Shown in pieces: positions 50,529 through 61,422 of a stretch of 64,000 nt of DNA; the stretch's first letter is position 1; each line of letters starts with the position of its first letter. The position numbers were made by a program, and so were the translations under genes. Origin of the DNA: Allium sativum (lineage: Eukaryota; Streptophyta; Magnoliopsida; Asparagales; Amaryllidaceae); contig CM060920.1 in the NCBI GenBank assembly GCA_030737875.1, forward strand, positions 816,370,686-816,434,685, written 5' to 3'. The notes beneath the pieces were generated by a model. It saw only the letters and a program-made list of their open reading frames with translations. It was not told the origin of the DNA and ran no database searches.

Positions 50529-50850
50529 AACGATTTCGAAATGAATTGAATTGAAAACGATTTCGAAATGAATTGAATTGAAAACGATTTCGAAATGAAT
50601 TGAATTGAAAACGATTTCGAAATGAATTGAATTGAAAACGATTTCGAAATGAATTGAATTGAAAACGATTTCGAAATGAATTGAATTGAAAACGATTTCG
50701 AAATGAATTGAATTGAAAACGATTTCGAAATGAATTGAATTGAAAACGATTTCGAAATGAATTGAATTGAAAACGATTTCGAAATGAATTGAATTGAAAA
50801 CGATTTCGAAATGAATTGAATTGAAAACGATTTTGAAATGAATTGAAAAC
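50529..50850 (+). repeat. 27-bp tandem array, 12 copies (LTR I, copy 1)
   Basis: The unit AACGATTTCGAAATGAATTG plus AATTGAA repeats with exact 27-base spacing and almost no variation. Because 27 is divisible by three, the minus strand shows long artificial open frames with a nine-residue period. Confidence 0.95.
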
Positions 50851-51753
50851 GAATTCAAATTGAATTGAAAGCAAATTGAAACGAATTCAAATTGAATTGA
50901 AATTTGAATTGAATAGAAATGAATTTTAAAACGAATTTATAGAGAAGAATTCAATTTTGCTTTGAATTGAAATGGAAGTTGAAATAGATTTTGAAACGAA
51001 TTTTAAAACTATTTATATAATTCGTTTTTAAATAGAAATCGACGAAATATATATTATATATATTATATATATAATATAATGGCCTGAATAGAACGCGCCG
51101 CGCCGCGGCAGTTCGTGAATTTCGACCATTTATTTCAAACGGACATTGCGGGAGATCCGACCGTCGGATTCTCCTAAAACCGGAACCGTTGGGTTCGTAT
51201 CGAAAAGAGCTTTCTAATGAATGTTAGAAATTTGAAATCTAACGGTTGGATTTGGAGATACGTCCAAATCAAATTCGAAAAAGGTCGCTGTAAGTGCAGT
51301 TCGATGGCCGTTAATGAAAATCGACTGTACGGGCCTTGATAAAATTATTAAAAATAGTAATAATTTGTGTAAAATCATAAGAAATGATTTGTGAAAGTTT
51401 GGGATGAAAAATTCCATATTTGAAAAGATAAAAATAGATTTTTATCGAAATGAACTAGTTTTGAACTAGAATTATAATTCTATTTATTTTTAAATAAATA
51501 AATTGAATCTGAAATGGTTTTGAAAATAACCAAAATTTCCAATGATTGCATTGGAGTGGATTTGAATCGAAATTGTCTTCGGAATATTTCGATGTTGGAA
51601 TTCGTGATATTACAGGTGTTGTTATGGAAATTTGAAAGATATATATTTGTATCGTTATTTCCAATACGACATTTGTTAGTCGTAGAATTCGATATTGAAT
51701 ATAAGCCGATATATTTTCTATTCAGAGCCTTGTATTGAATATCGAATGTGATT

Positions 51754-52194
51754 TGGGTTTGTCGTGAATGGTGTCTTCACTAACACTGTTCTTGAACCCA
51801 GTTGAGAAAAGATTAAATCTTTTTATTTAGATTTAATGAAGTGTACCAATTAAATGATATTTAATTGGAATTGAATTGATATTGATTTTTGGGTTTATCG
51901 TGAACAGTGTTTTAAATAACACTCGTTCTTTAACCCGATAATTAATGGGAGGTGATTTTGGGTTTATCGTGAACCGTGTTTTAAATGACACTGATTCTTT
52001 AACCCAGTTAACGATTAAAACTAAGTGGAGTTTTAAAGAATCTTTAATTAGATTGAAATGATCGAAAATGGAGTATCACCAGTTTTGCTCCAGGCGATAG
52101 TTAAATCTTTAATTAGATTTGAACGTAAAATGGTAATTGAATTTACCGATAACACTGTGGTGTTAGATATGAAGTATTACCAGTTTTACTTCAT
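51754..52194 (+). other. Array of inverted repeats (structured RNA candidate), I copy 1
   Basis: Stems seen in order: GAATGGTGT/ACACTGTTC (51766-51791), ATTAAATCT/AGATTTAAT (51812-51837), CCAATTAAAT/ATTTAATTGG (51846-51868), GAAC+AGTGTT/AACACT+GTTC (51902-51928), GTGT/ACAC inside GAA/TTC (51971-51997), TTAAAACT/AGTTTTAA (52015-52036), TGGAGT/GCTCCA (52069-52092) and ATGAAGTA/TACTTCAT (52169-52194). The hairpins starting at 51755, 51891 and 51960 are each enclosed by GGGTT...AACCC. The second LTR repeats this at 59058-59498. Confidence 0.7.
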
Positions 52195-53704
52195 GGGATG
52201 AATAGGTTGGGATTGGGAAATAAAATAAATGATTACTTCGGTGTGGTTCGCTAATCCCGACTAGTTTGAATCAAAGTTCAAAAGAAGATTTGAGAATAAA
52301 TTGTAATGATTTATCTTGGATAAAATTAATGGGAATCTTTCCCTATGAATGTGAAATTTAGAAACTAACTGTCGGTTAGCCAAGCAGAATGGTTTTCTGG
52401 ATATTGATCTGATGTTGGTTTCGGCCTTCGGGGTTAATATTTGGGAAATTATTCTCTTGATTAATTTACGGTTAGTGACTAATGAATTGGAATGAGGCGT
52501 ATGTTGTGTTTGTGTAACACTTATTTAAAATATACGCGAGTTATTCGGAAAGACCGGGTTTATCCCATTCTGAATAACTGATACGACGATAAGTCGAAGA
52601 TGAAGACGATGGTCGAAGACCGGAAGTCTTCACGTCGTTTGGGTGATAACTGATGATCTTGATTGGGCTGTACACCCAAGAAGATGGAAACAGTTGGTGA
52701 TCGTCCAGACGTACTTGGAGATCGATGGATATGCGGGGTACTAGGTGCTCCCGGTTTCGTTCAGACCCAGAACGGACTTGTAAATGGACTGTGTGTCTGA
52801 CATCGGATTTCATTCTGTGTGACTGATATCGGTTGCATAGGATGGTTTGCCTGTGTGGCATGCTAAGATGCAAATGATCAAGGCTTCTGTTGAAAAGCAA
52901 AGTCTTGTGGTTGGTGATCAAAGCACGGCCTTTGTGGCGTAGCTTTGTGTAACGTTTACTTCACGAGTTTCACACCCGGTATGAACCAAAAACGAGAGAC
53001 GGACCTCAGGGAGGGCCTGCGTTTCCTCCTAGCTAGAAGTGGCGTCAGTGGTTTTACACGCCCTGACGAGTTTGACTTATGTTGTTGTTGCTGTTGCGAG
53101 GCGCCTCGGTTAGATCGGACGATCCGGGTCCGATGGAGTCATTCGTTGGCTCGCTTACGCCCCAAAGGGCGGCGAAACGCAGTGCTCAGGCATTTTAATC
53201 CACATCGGTGGACCGGCCCTGTCGCTCCTAGGGTCACTCGAGCTCTGATCCTGAGACTCGGGCTAGGCAGTCTCGAATCGGTTGAGGACTATCTTTTGCC
53301 TCGGTTCATAGAAGGAAATCCAATTTCCAAATACGTGACTTTGCGGTTTTATTTGTAAACCTATATATGGCGACATGATATATGGTACCCATGCCGCCTA
53401 TGATTGATACTTATGATTTGAAGTTGTTTTATACACTATACACTTATAATAGTATCAAATGATTTGTTTTAAACGTATCAAGCATTCTTTGGCTGTTATA
53501 AGGGAAAACCCTATCCTCGGCTGCGTTGCATTGTGTGATGGGACCTGGGTCTTATAACAGCTTCATTTTTCTTTATTTAGCATTGCGCTGTTTGTTATAT
53601 GCACTGGTATTCTTGGGAGGAAACCCGTTCCGTGTTATACGACGTGGTCCCTTGATTTACCTAATGATTTAAAATAAAGATTAATAACTGTTTTAGTTCT
53701 CACA

Positions 53705-53778
53705 CCAGTCCCATGACTGACCTGGAGTTTATTGTTTTAACCTAAACTCTGGGTGCCCTTATTTTGACACGGGCAGCT
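53705..53778 (+). other. 3' LTR hairpin module, I copy 1
   Basis: CAGTC-CCAT-GACTG, then GAGTTTA/TAAACTC, then GCCC...GGGC. The second LTR copy is at 61009-61082. Confidence 0.65.
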
Positions 53779-54115
53779 AGTAGTTTTGGTTTTGCAGATT
53801 TATATTCACAGGATCCTGGTTTACAGCTGGAACGATATCCGGAAAGCTTTGTATCCGTATATCTTCTTCTAGTTGTGTATTGTATTATTTTCCGCTGCTA
53901 TGTATTTAAATGTAATTTAAATCTCTGATATTTCTGTGTAATATTCATTTATACTCTGTATATTCTTGTAATCTGATGCATTGTTGTAATATACAATGAA
54001 ATGTTCTTCTGTATGCGTTCTGTTTTGTCGTGTTCTCAAACGATAGGGCGTTTCGAACGGCCTGGATCGGTTTAGCGACTGGTTCGGACCGAGCGAAATT
54101 CCTTGCCGTCACAGT

Positions 54116-54127
54116 TGGTATCAGAGC
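54116..54127 (+). promoter_or_regulatory. Primer binding site of I (tRNA-iMet)
   Basis: TGGTATCAGAGC, two bases after the LTR end. Intact, as expected of a recently mobile element. Confidence 0.95.
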
Positions 54128-54178
54128 TTTGGTTTACAAAGCTAGAGAACAAGACACATTAGAACCGTACGAAAGAAT

Positions 54179-54254
54179 TCATCAGATATTGGATTAGTAA
54201 TATCCAATTAGAATGACTCGTTAGAGATAGGATCAGTAGTATCCTAGAAGGAGT
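54179..54254 (+). other. Twin post-PBS hairpins of I
   Basis: Hairpin 1: TCAT/ATGA around ATTGGAT/ATCCAAT, loop TAGTAAT. Hairpin 2: ACTC/GAGT around ATAGGAT/ATCCTA, loop CAGTAGT. Both lie within 130 bases of the primer site, as in A. Confidence 0.65.
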
Positions 54255-54452
54255 GTGAAGAGTATATTTTTCAAATGAAAACAATTTTTGTTTTGAAAAT
54301 TTAAATCAATTATTCGTATTTGATTATCTATTTATATTGAGTTGGACAGTCCAGTATATAAAGATTTTGCGTATACTTCTGATCCACGTGTATTTGAAAT
54401 TTTAATATACTGGATAGATATAGAGTCACATTCTAGACACCCGGGGATAATT

Positions 54453-54476
54453 CTGATGATGTGGCCACATCATCAG
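54453..54476. other. 24-bp perfect palindrome
   Basis: The half-site CTGATGATGTGG is followed at once by its exact reverse complement. The corresponding place in X (about 18405-18430) is no longer symmetric. A perfect palindrome in a retroelement leader could serve RNA dimerisation or protein binding; this is inference. Confidence 0.7.
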
Positions 54477-55137
54477 TATTTATATTCGTGTTTCGAAGGT
54501 GTGATATCTATATATTTCCATTAGACTGGTGTGAGAACCAAATCTTATATAGCTAGAAAACTTTGTTGTGAATTGGCATCAAAAACAAGATTTTCTGTAT
54601 ATGTATCAAAATTATGAATTTGAAACGTTAAATTCACTAATTGATTGATGTTTGTGTTGTTTGTTCATTTGTTTGCTTATTTTGAACCATTATGCCTAAT
54701 TGAACCAAATATTGAACTATATTGAAAATTGGTCGCATTTTCTTGCATATACATGTATATCATTGAACAGGTCATAGCAAGGAGGCTAGAGCCGAAGAAT
54801 AAAATTTGTTTGCCCGACAAATAGGTACATGTTTACTACATAATTTCCTGTTTTGTTTGGGTGATGATGATTTTGTGAGCCTATTGGCTAGCCGCTTGGC
54901 TTTTTCTTTTTCTTTTTGAGATCTGAAGGACCGGGGAAGCTATTTGAAATTCCCCGATGCTCCCGGTGCAGGGGAGGTTATGGCGAAATTTTTCGAAAAT
55001 TTAGGGTGTTAGCCAAATTTTTGAAATTTTGAAAATTCTCAGAAACTGAAAAGTTGGAGAATGGAAGCCAGATCGAACGTAGAGTTGAATAATCAAACCA
55101 CTTTCGACTTTGTTCCTTTTCGGGGACGAAAAGTTTT

Positions 55138-55150
55138 AAGTGGGGGAGAT
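55138..55150 (+). promoter_or_regulatory. Polypurine tract of I
   Basis: AAGTGGGGGAGAT, directly before the 3' LTR. Confidence 0.9.
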
Positions 55151-58100
55151 TGTAATAACCCGCAAAATCTGGGCCAGTTTAAAATTTTTATTTTGGCAAT
55201 TTTAGCGAATTTTGAATATTTAAAATAGATTATTTTAAATAATATCGACGAGAAAATTTATTTTGAATAGAATTCGACGTATATATTATATACGTCGTCG
55301 TTAGAATATAAATATTTATATATAATTATAAATAGGAATTGAAAATGGCGCGGTAGTTCGATAATTCGATTTCAAACTTCAATTGAATGTACCGGGTGCA
55401 AAACAATCCGGATTTTAGTGAAACCAAAAATAATGGGATCTAATTGATAATATCTTTCCAACGAATCCGAATAATCATGATTTCTTAGCGGGAATCAAAA
55501 GATATGTCCAGTTGAAAATTCTGAATAGTCGCTATGGAATTCAGGCCCTCAAAAATAGACATTTTGCAAATGACCTCGGATTTCGACGAAACCAGTTTTG
55601 TTGGGTCCGGGATGTAAAGTTATTGCTAGGTTTCAAGTTTCATAATTTTTCGAATCAATATGTGAGCGTGGCAAAGGAAAACGCGTTTGACCCGTTTCAG
55701 TTGATTTTAATCGACTGGAAATTGGCCATTTTTCCAACGGTCTCAGAATTCGACGAAACTAGTTTTGTTAGGACCGTATCGTCAATACGAAGCTAGAAAA
55801 TATTTTTCGGGAATTTTTCTAGTTAGTATGTGACCCCGGTAAATTGAAATGTACGTTTAAAATTCAATATAGTGATTTAAATGTAAATTCAACGGAAACT
55901 AATTGAAACGATCGAATCAGCTTACGATACAAATCCCATTGTGTTCGGAATGGGGGTGAAACGCTACGGGCGATAGGCGGTGGGCCTCGATTAGAGGTCG
56001 TATGTAAAAGTCAACTTTTTGAATTTTAAATTAATAGAAAAATTAATTAATTTTTCTCTCTCTCCTCCCCTTTATTATTGCTCGCCCCCCCCCCCCCCCG
56101 ATTCAAAACCCTTTCTGGAGGAAAAGAAAAAAAAAGGGACGGAGGCGGAATCCGTCGCGCCCCTAGGCGGCGCCGACCACCGCAGCTCCCCCATCGAAAC
56201 CCCACCCCCCAGTGCCGCGGCGAGCCACCGAAGCACCCCCCTATCGCGAAGCAACCCCCCCCTGAATCGATGCACGCAGACCCCCCCTCCCCAGTGATGT
56301 CCGCCGACCTTTCCCCCCCCCCCCTTTAGCCACCTCCGACGACGCAGAAGACCCCCCCCCCACCATCCTCCGACGACGCAGAAGACCCCCCCCCCCCCCA
56401 TTCAACCGATTTACTGTAAGTTCCCTGATGTTGTTTTTTTTTTATTTTATTTTTAGAAAACTGATTTTATTTTTAGAACTGAAATGAATGTTTTAGGAAA
56501 AAAAAGATTTGATTTTGAAAAAGGCGTGATTTTTATATATTGAACTTCGATAGAAAAATAGGATTTTTTTTATATATTGAACATCATAGTAAAAATTAGA
56601 TTTTTATATATTGAATCGCATAGTAAAAATTCGATTTTTAAAAGTATGAAGAAATTATAAAAATATGATTTTTAAATGGAAAGTGAATAAATAAAAATGT
56701 GATTTTTATTTCAAAGACAACAAAATATAAAAATGTGTGATTTTTATATATGTAGTGGCTATGGGCGAAGAAACTAATTAGAGAGGAGAACAGTGAAGAT
56801 TTCCTGCATTGGAAGTGCCGTGGAGCTAGGATAGCTATATGTGAGAATTTCTCACCTTTCAATTTCTTTTCTAGTTATATATATATACTAGGATGCAGAC
56901 GGTGTTTAGTAGCACCCGACACAATCGTCCACAGACCATGGACTTGTTTGTTTGGCTGTTTGGTTATTGATTGCGATATTGGTTTGAATGTGGTTTGTGG
57001 TGTGAAAAATCGAATCGATAAATTGGTTAGGATTAGACGTGCGCCGTTATAAGGCGAAGGAGTAAGGCTAGGTTAGACTCTTACTCCAAATTTTGTGGTT
57101 TGCATAACGAATTGATTTGATTGATGTGTGAATGGCGTGGGCCTTCACTAGTCCGGGGATAAGGCTAGGCCTCGTCCCGTTTCTAGTATCGTGCCGTTAT
57201 GCCGCCGAAATTTTCTAAAATATGTTAGAAAAATAAAAATATCATTTTATTTAAAGAATGAACTGAAGAGAAATTCATATGTTGAAATAAAATGTTTTGT
57301 CGTTAAAAATATAAATTTTAACGTGAATGTGAATAAATAAAATATTCATTTGCAAACCAGATGGTTTGTTTATGTACACTTATTTGAAGGACATTGATTG
57401 GGTCGATAAATTTTACACATCGCCCAACTGCACAAATAAAATCTGTGTTTGATTGTTTGAAACCCTACACGGGTGTTGGGATGATATTTGACGTACACTA
57501 ATCCCGATTGTTTAGTTGTGTGTCGATCGATTGATTGACAGACTGTTATAAGCGTTGAATATTTATATTTGATGCTTATACAGTGTAGAATGCACTTTGG
57601 ATGATGGTTGATTATTCATCGTTGTTGATATATGCATGTGTTGTAGAAAATCCATATAATTAACATTATATGGTAATTGATTGGGCCTCATTCCAGTATT
57701 TGAAAAAGAAATATTTGAAAAAGAAATATTTGAAAAAGAAATATTTGAAATAGAATATTTGAAAATAAAGGAATATATGAAGCCGTGTTGATTAGATTGA
57801 CGCCATTTTGACGTGAACGATATTTATATCGATTTTAAACAATTTCGAAATGAATTGAATTGAAAACGATTTCGAAATGAACTGAATTGAAAACGATTTC
57901 GAAATGAATTGAATTGAAAACGATTTCGAAATGAATTGAATTGAAAACGATTTCGAAATGAATTGAATTGAAAACGATTTCGAAATGAATTGAATTGAAA
58001 ACGATTTCGAAATGAATTGAATTGAAAACGATTTCGAAATGAATTGAATTGAAAACGATTTCGAAATGAATTGAATTGAAAACGATTTCGAATTGAATTG

Positions 58101-61100
58101 AAAACGATTTCGAAATGAATTGAATTGAAAACGATTTCGAAATGAATTGAAAACGAATTCAAATTGAATTGAAAGCAAATTGAAACGAATTCAAATTGAA
58201 TTGAAATTTGAATTGAATAGAAATGAATTTTAAAACGAATTTATAGAGAAGAATTCAATTTTGCTTTGAATTGAAATGGAAGTTGAAATAGATTTTGAAA
58301 CGAATTTTAAAACTATTTATATAATTCGTTTTTAAATAGAAATCGACGAAATATATATTATATATATTATATATATAATATAATGGCCTGAATAGAACGC
58401 GCCGCGCCGCGGCAGTTCGTGAATTTCGACCATTTATTTCAAACGGACATTGCAGGAGATCCGACCGTCGGATTCTCCTAAAACCGGAACCGTTGGGTTC
58501 GTATCGAAAAGAGCTTTCTAATGAATGTTAGAAATTTGAAATCTAACGGTTGGATTTGGAGATACGTCCAAATCAAATTCGAAAAAGGTCGCTGTAAGTG
58601 CAGTTCGATGGCCGTTAATGAAAATCGACTGTACGGGCCTTGATAAAATTATTAAAAATAGTAATAATTTGTGTAAAATCATAAGAAATGATTTGTGAAA
58701 GTTTGGGATGAAAAATTCCATATTTGAAAAGATAAAAATAGATTTTTATCGAAATGAACTAGTTTTGAACTAGAATTATAATTCTATTTATTTTTAAATA
58801 AATAAATTGAATGTGAAATGGTTTTGAAAATAACCAAAATTTCCAATGATTGCATTGGAGTGGATTTGAATCGAAATTGTCTTCGGAATATTTCGATGTT
58901 GGAATTCGTGATATTACAGGTGTTGTTATGGAAATTTGAAAGATATATATTTGTATCGTTATTTCCAATACGACATTTGTTAGTCGTAGAATTCGATATT
59001 GAATATAAGCCGATATATTTTCTATTCAGAGCCTTGTATTGAATATCGAATGTGATTTGGGTTTGTCGTGAATGGTGTCTTCACTAACACTGTTCTTGAA
59101 CCCAGTTGAGAAAAGATTAAATATTTTTATTTAGATTTAATGAAGTGTACCAATTAAATGATATTTAATTGGAATTGAATTGATATTGATTTTTGGGTTT
59201 ATCGTGAACAGTGTTTTAAATAACACTCGTTCTTTAACCCGATAATTAATGGGAGGTGATTTTGGGTTTATCGTGAACCGTGTTTTAAATGACACTGATT
59301 CTTTAACCCAGTTAACGATTAAAACTAAGTGGAGTTTTAATGAATCTTTAATTAGATTGAAATGATCGAAAATGGAGTATCACCAGTTTTGCTCCAGGCG
59401 ATAGTTAAATCTTTAATTAGATTTGAACGTAAAATGGTAATTGAATTTACCGATAACACTGTGGTGTTAGATATGAAGTATTACCAGTTTTACTTCATGG
59501 GATGAATAGGTTGGGATTGGGAAATAAAATAAATGATTACTTCGGTGTGGTTCGCTAATCCCGACTAGTTTGAATCAAAGTTCAAAAGAAGATTTGAGAA
59601 TAAATTGTAATGATTTATCTTGGATAAAATTAATGGGAATCTTTCCCTATGAATGTGAAATTTAGAAACTAACTGTCGGTTAGCCAAGCAGAATGGTTTT
59701 CTGGATATTGATCTGATGTTGGTTTCGGCCTTCGGGGTTAATATTTGGGAAATTATTCTCTTGATTAATTTACGGTTAGTGACTAATGAATTGGAATGAG
59801 GCGTATGTTGTGTTTGTGTAACACTTATTTAAAATATACGCGAGTTATTCGGAAAGACCGGGTTTATCCCATTCTGAATAACTGATACGACGATAAGTCG
59901 AAGATGAAGACGATGGTCGAAGACCGGAAGTCTTCACATCGTTTGGGTGATAACTGATGATCTTGATTGGGCTGTACACCCAAGAAGATGGAAACAGTTG
60001 GTGATCGTCCAGACGTACTTGGAGATCGATGGATATGCGGGGTACTAGGTGCTCCCGGTTTCGTTCAGACCCAGAACGGACTTGTAAATGGACTGTGTGT
60101 CTGACATCGGATTTCATTCTGTGTGACTGATATCGGTTGCATAGGATGGTTTGCCTGTGTGGCATGCTAAGATGCAAATGATCAAGGCTTCTGTTGAAAA
60201 GCAAAGTCTTGTGGTTGGTGATCAAAGCACGGCCTTTGTGGCGTAGCTTTGTGTAACGTTTACTTCACGAGTTTCACACCCGGTATGAACCAAAAACGGG
60301 AGACGGACCTCAGGGAGGGCCTGCGTTTCCTCCTAGCTAGAAGTGGCGTCAGTGGTTTTACACGCCCTGACGAGTTTGACTTATGTGGTTGTTGCTGTTG
60401 CGAGGCGCCTCGGTTAGATCGGACGATCCAGGTCCGATGGAGTCATTCGTTGGCTCGCTTACGCCCCAAAGGGCGGCGAAACGCAGTGCTCAGGCATTTT
60501 AATCCACATCGGTGGACCGGCCCTGTCGCTCCTAGGGTCACTCGAGCTCTGATCCTGAGACTCGGGCTAGGCAGTCTCGAATCGGTTGAGGACTATCTTT
60601 TGCCTCGGTTCATAGAAGGAAATCCAATTTCCAAATACGTGACTTTGCGGTTTTATTTGTAAACCTATATATGGCGACATGATATATGGTACCCATGCCG
60701 CCTATGATTGATACTTATGATTTGAAGTTGTTTTATACACTATACACTTATAATAGTATCAAATGATTTGTTTTAAACGTATCAAGCATTCTTTGGCTGT
60801 TATAAGGGAAAACCCTATCCTCGGCTGCGTTGCATTGTGTGATGGGACCTGGGTCTTATAACAGCTTCATTTTTCTTTATTTAGCATTGCTCTGTTTGTT
60901 ATATGCACTGGTATTCTTGGGAGGAAACCCGTTCCGTGTTATACGGCGTGGTCCCTTGATTTACCTAATGATTTAAAATAAAGATTAATAACTGTTTTAG
61001 TTCTCACACCAGTCCCATGACTGACCTGGAGTTTATTGTTTTAACCTAAACTCTGGGTGCCCTTATTTTGACACGGGCAGCTAGTAGTTTTGGTTTTGCA

Positions 61101-61417
61101 GATTTATATTCACAGGATCCTGGTTTACAGCTGGAACGATATCCGGAAAGCTTTGTATCCGTATATCTTCTTCTAGTTGTGTATTGTATTATTTTCCGCT
61201 GCTATGTATTTAAATGTAATTTAAATCTCTGATATTTCTGTGTAATATTCATTTATACTCTGTATATTCTTGTAATCTGATGCATTGTTGTAATATACAA
61301 TGAAATGTTCTTCTGTATGCGTTCTGTTTTGTCGTGTTCTCAAACGATAGGGCGTTTCGAACGGCCTGGATCGGTTTAGCCACTGGTTCGGACCGAGCGA
61401 AATTCCTTGCCGTCACA
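55151..61417 (+). mobile_element. I: 3' LTR, 6267 bp
   Basis: Nearly identical to 47819-54113. Seen differences: C-run of 15 rather than 17 near 56095, a shorter T-rich stretch after 56430, one shortened unit in the 27-bp array, and scattered single bases. It repeats the palindrome at 55275-55297, donor-like site at 56416, hairpin array at 59058-59498 and 3' module at 61009-61082. Confidence 0.93.
57838..58155 (+). repeat. 27-bp tandem array (LTR I, copy 2)
   Basis: Same unit as 50529-50850, about 11 full units plus a shortened one near 58081-58100 and an altered first unit (AATTTCG). The two LTRs therefore already differ in array structure. Confidence 0.95.
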
Positions 61418-61422
61418 TATCA
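61418..61422 (+). repeat. Target site duplication of element I, right copy
   Basis: TATCA after the LTR end at 61417. Confidence 0.95.

Larger units (their letters stand above)
47819..54113 (+). mobile_element. I: 5' LTR, 6295 bp
   Basis: It starts TGTAATAACCC and ends CTTGCCGTCACA. In order: a 23-bp U3 palindrome (47943-47965), U3 duplicated module (48220-48500), CCCATT/AATGGG hairpin (48603-48622), a C-rich leader with runs up to 17 (48753-49075), GTAAGT donor-like site (49078), GTGAGAA/TTCTCAC palindrome (49531-49545), the 27-bp array (50529-50850), a DRE-like palindrome (51154-51168), the hairpin array (51754-52194) and the 3' hairpin module (53705-53778). It is a sister of E1. Confidence 0.93.
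54114..55150 (+). mobile_element. I: core region without genes
   Basis: It has 1037 bases between the LTRs. The first 430 resemble the leader of X (18240-18480). From 54766 to 55025 it carries the CCCGACAAATAGG to GGAGGTTATGGCG module that lies inside the LTR of A. From about 55090 it matches the sequence before the polypurine tract of A almost base for base. No open frame of note (longest about 60 codons) and no gag-pol motif. Confidence 0.85.
47819..61417 (+). mobile_element. I: young non-autonomous element, 6.3 kb LTRs, 1.04 kb core
   Basis: LTRs lie at 47819-54113 and 55151-61417. They are nearly identical: two substitutions were seen in the first 660 bases, and C-run lengths and the array differ slightly. 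The core 54114-55150 has a primer site, twin hairpins, a 24-bp palindrome, the CCCGACAAATAGG module, the shared pre-polypurine sequence and the polypurine tract, but no protein. It is LARD-like, yet with the proportions reversed: the LTR is six times the core. Movement would need proteins from an element such as a working relative of A. Confidence 0.95.

Noticed and set aside
50379..50874. Two overlapping minus-strand open frames of 159 and 119 codons (and their copies at 57792-58178) with nine-residue periodic peptides
   Set aside because: They are by-products of the 27-bp tandem array, whose length is a multiple of three. Several frames stay open, composition is repetitive, and E1 has no such frame.
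52541..53358. Open frames of 126 (minus) and 137 (plus) codons in LTR I, with related peptides in A, O and M
   Set aside because: The similarity follows the DNA similarity of the LTRs on both strands. Families differ by frame-breaking indels and stops, so I see no sign of protein-level selection; a dN/dS test would settle it.
47819..61417. A segmental tandem duplication of about 7.3 kb
   Set aside because: Primer site, polypurine tract, TG...CA ends and the TATCA duplication show it is one LTR element with two LTRs, not a duplicated locus.
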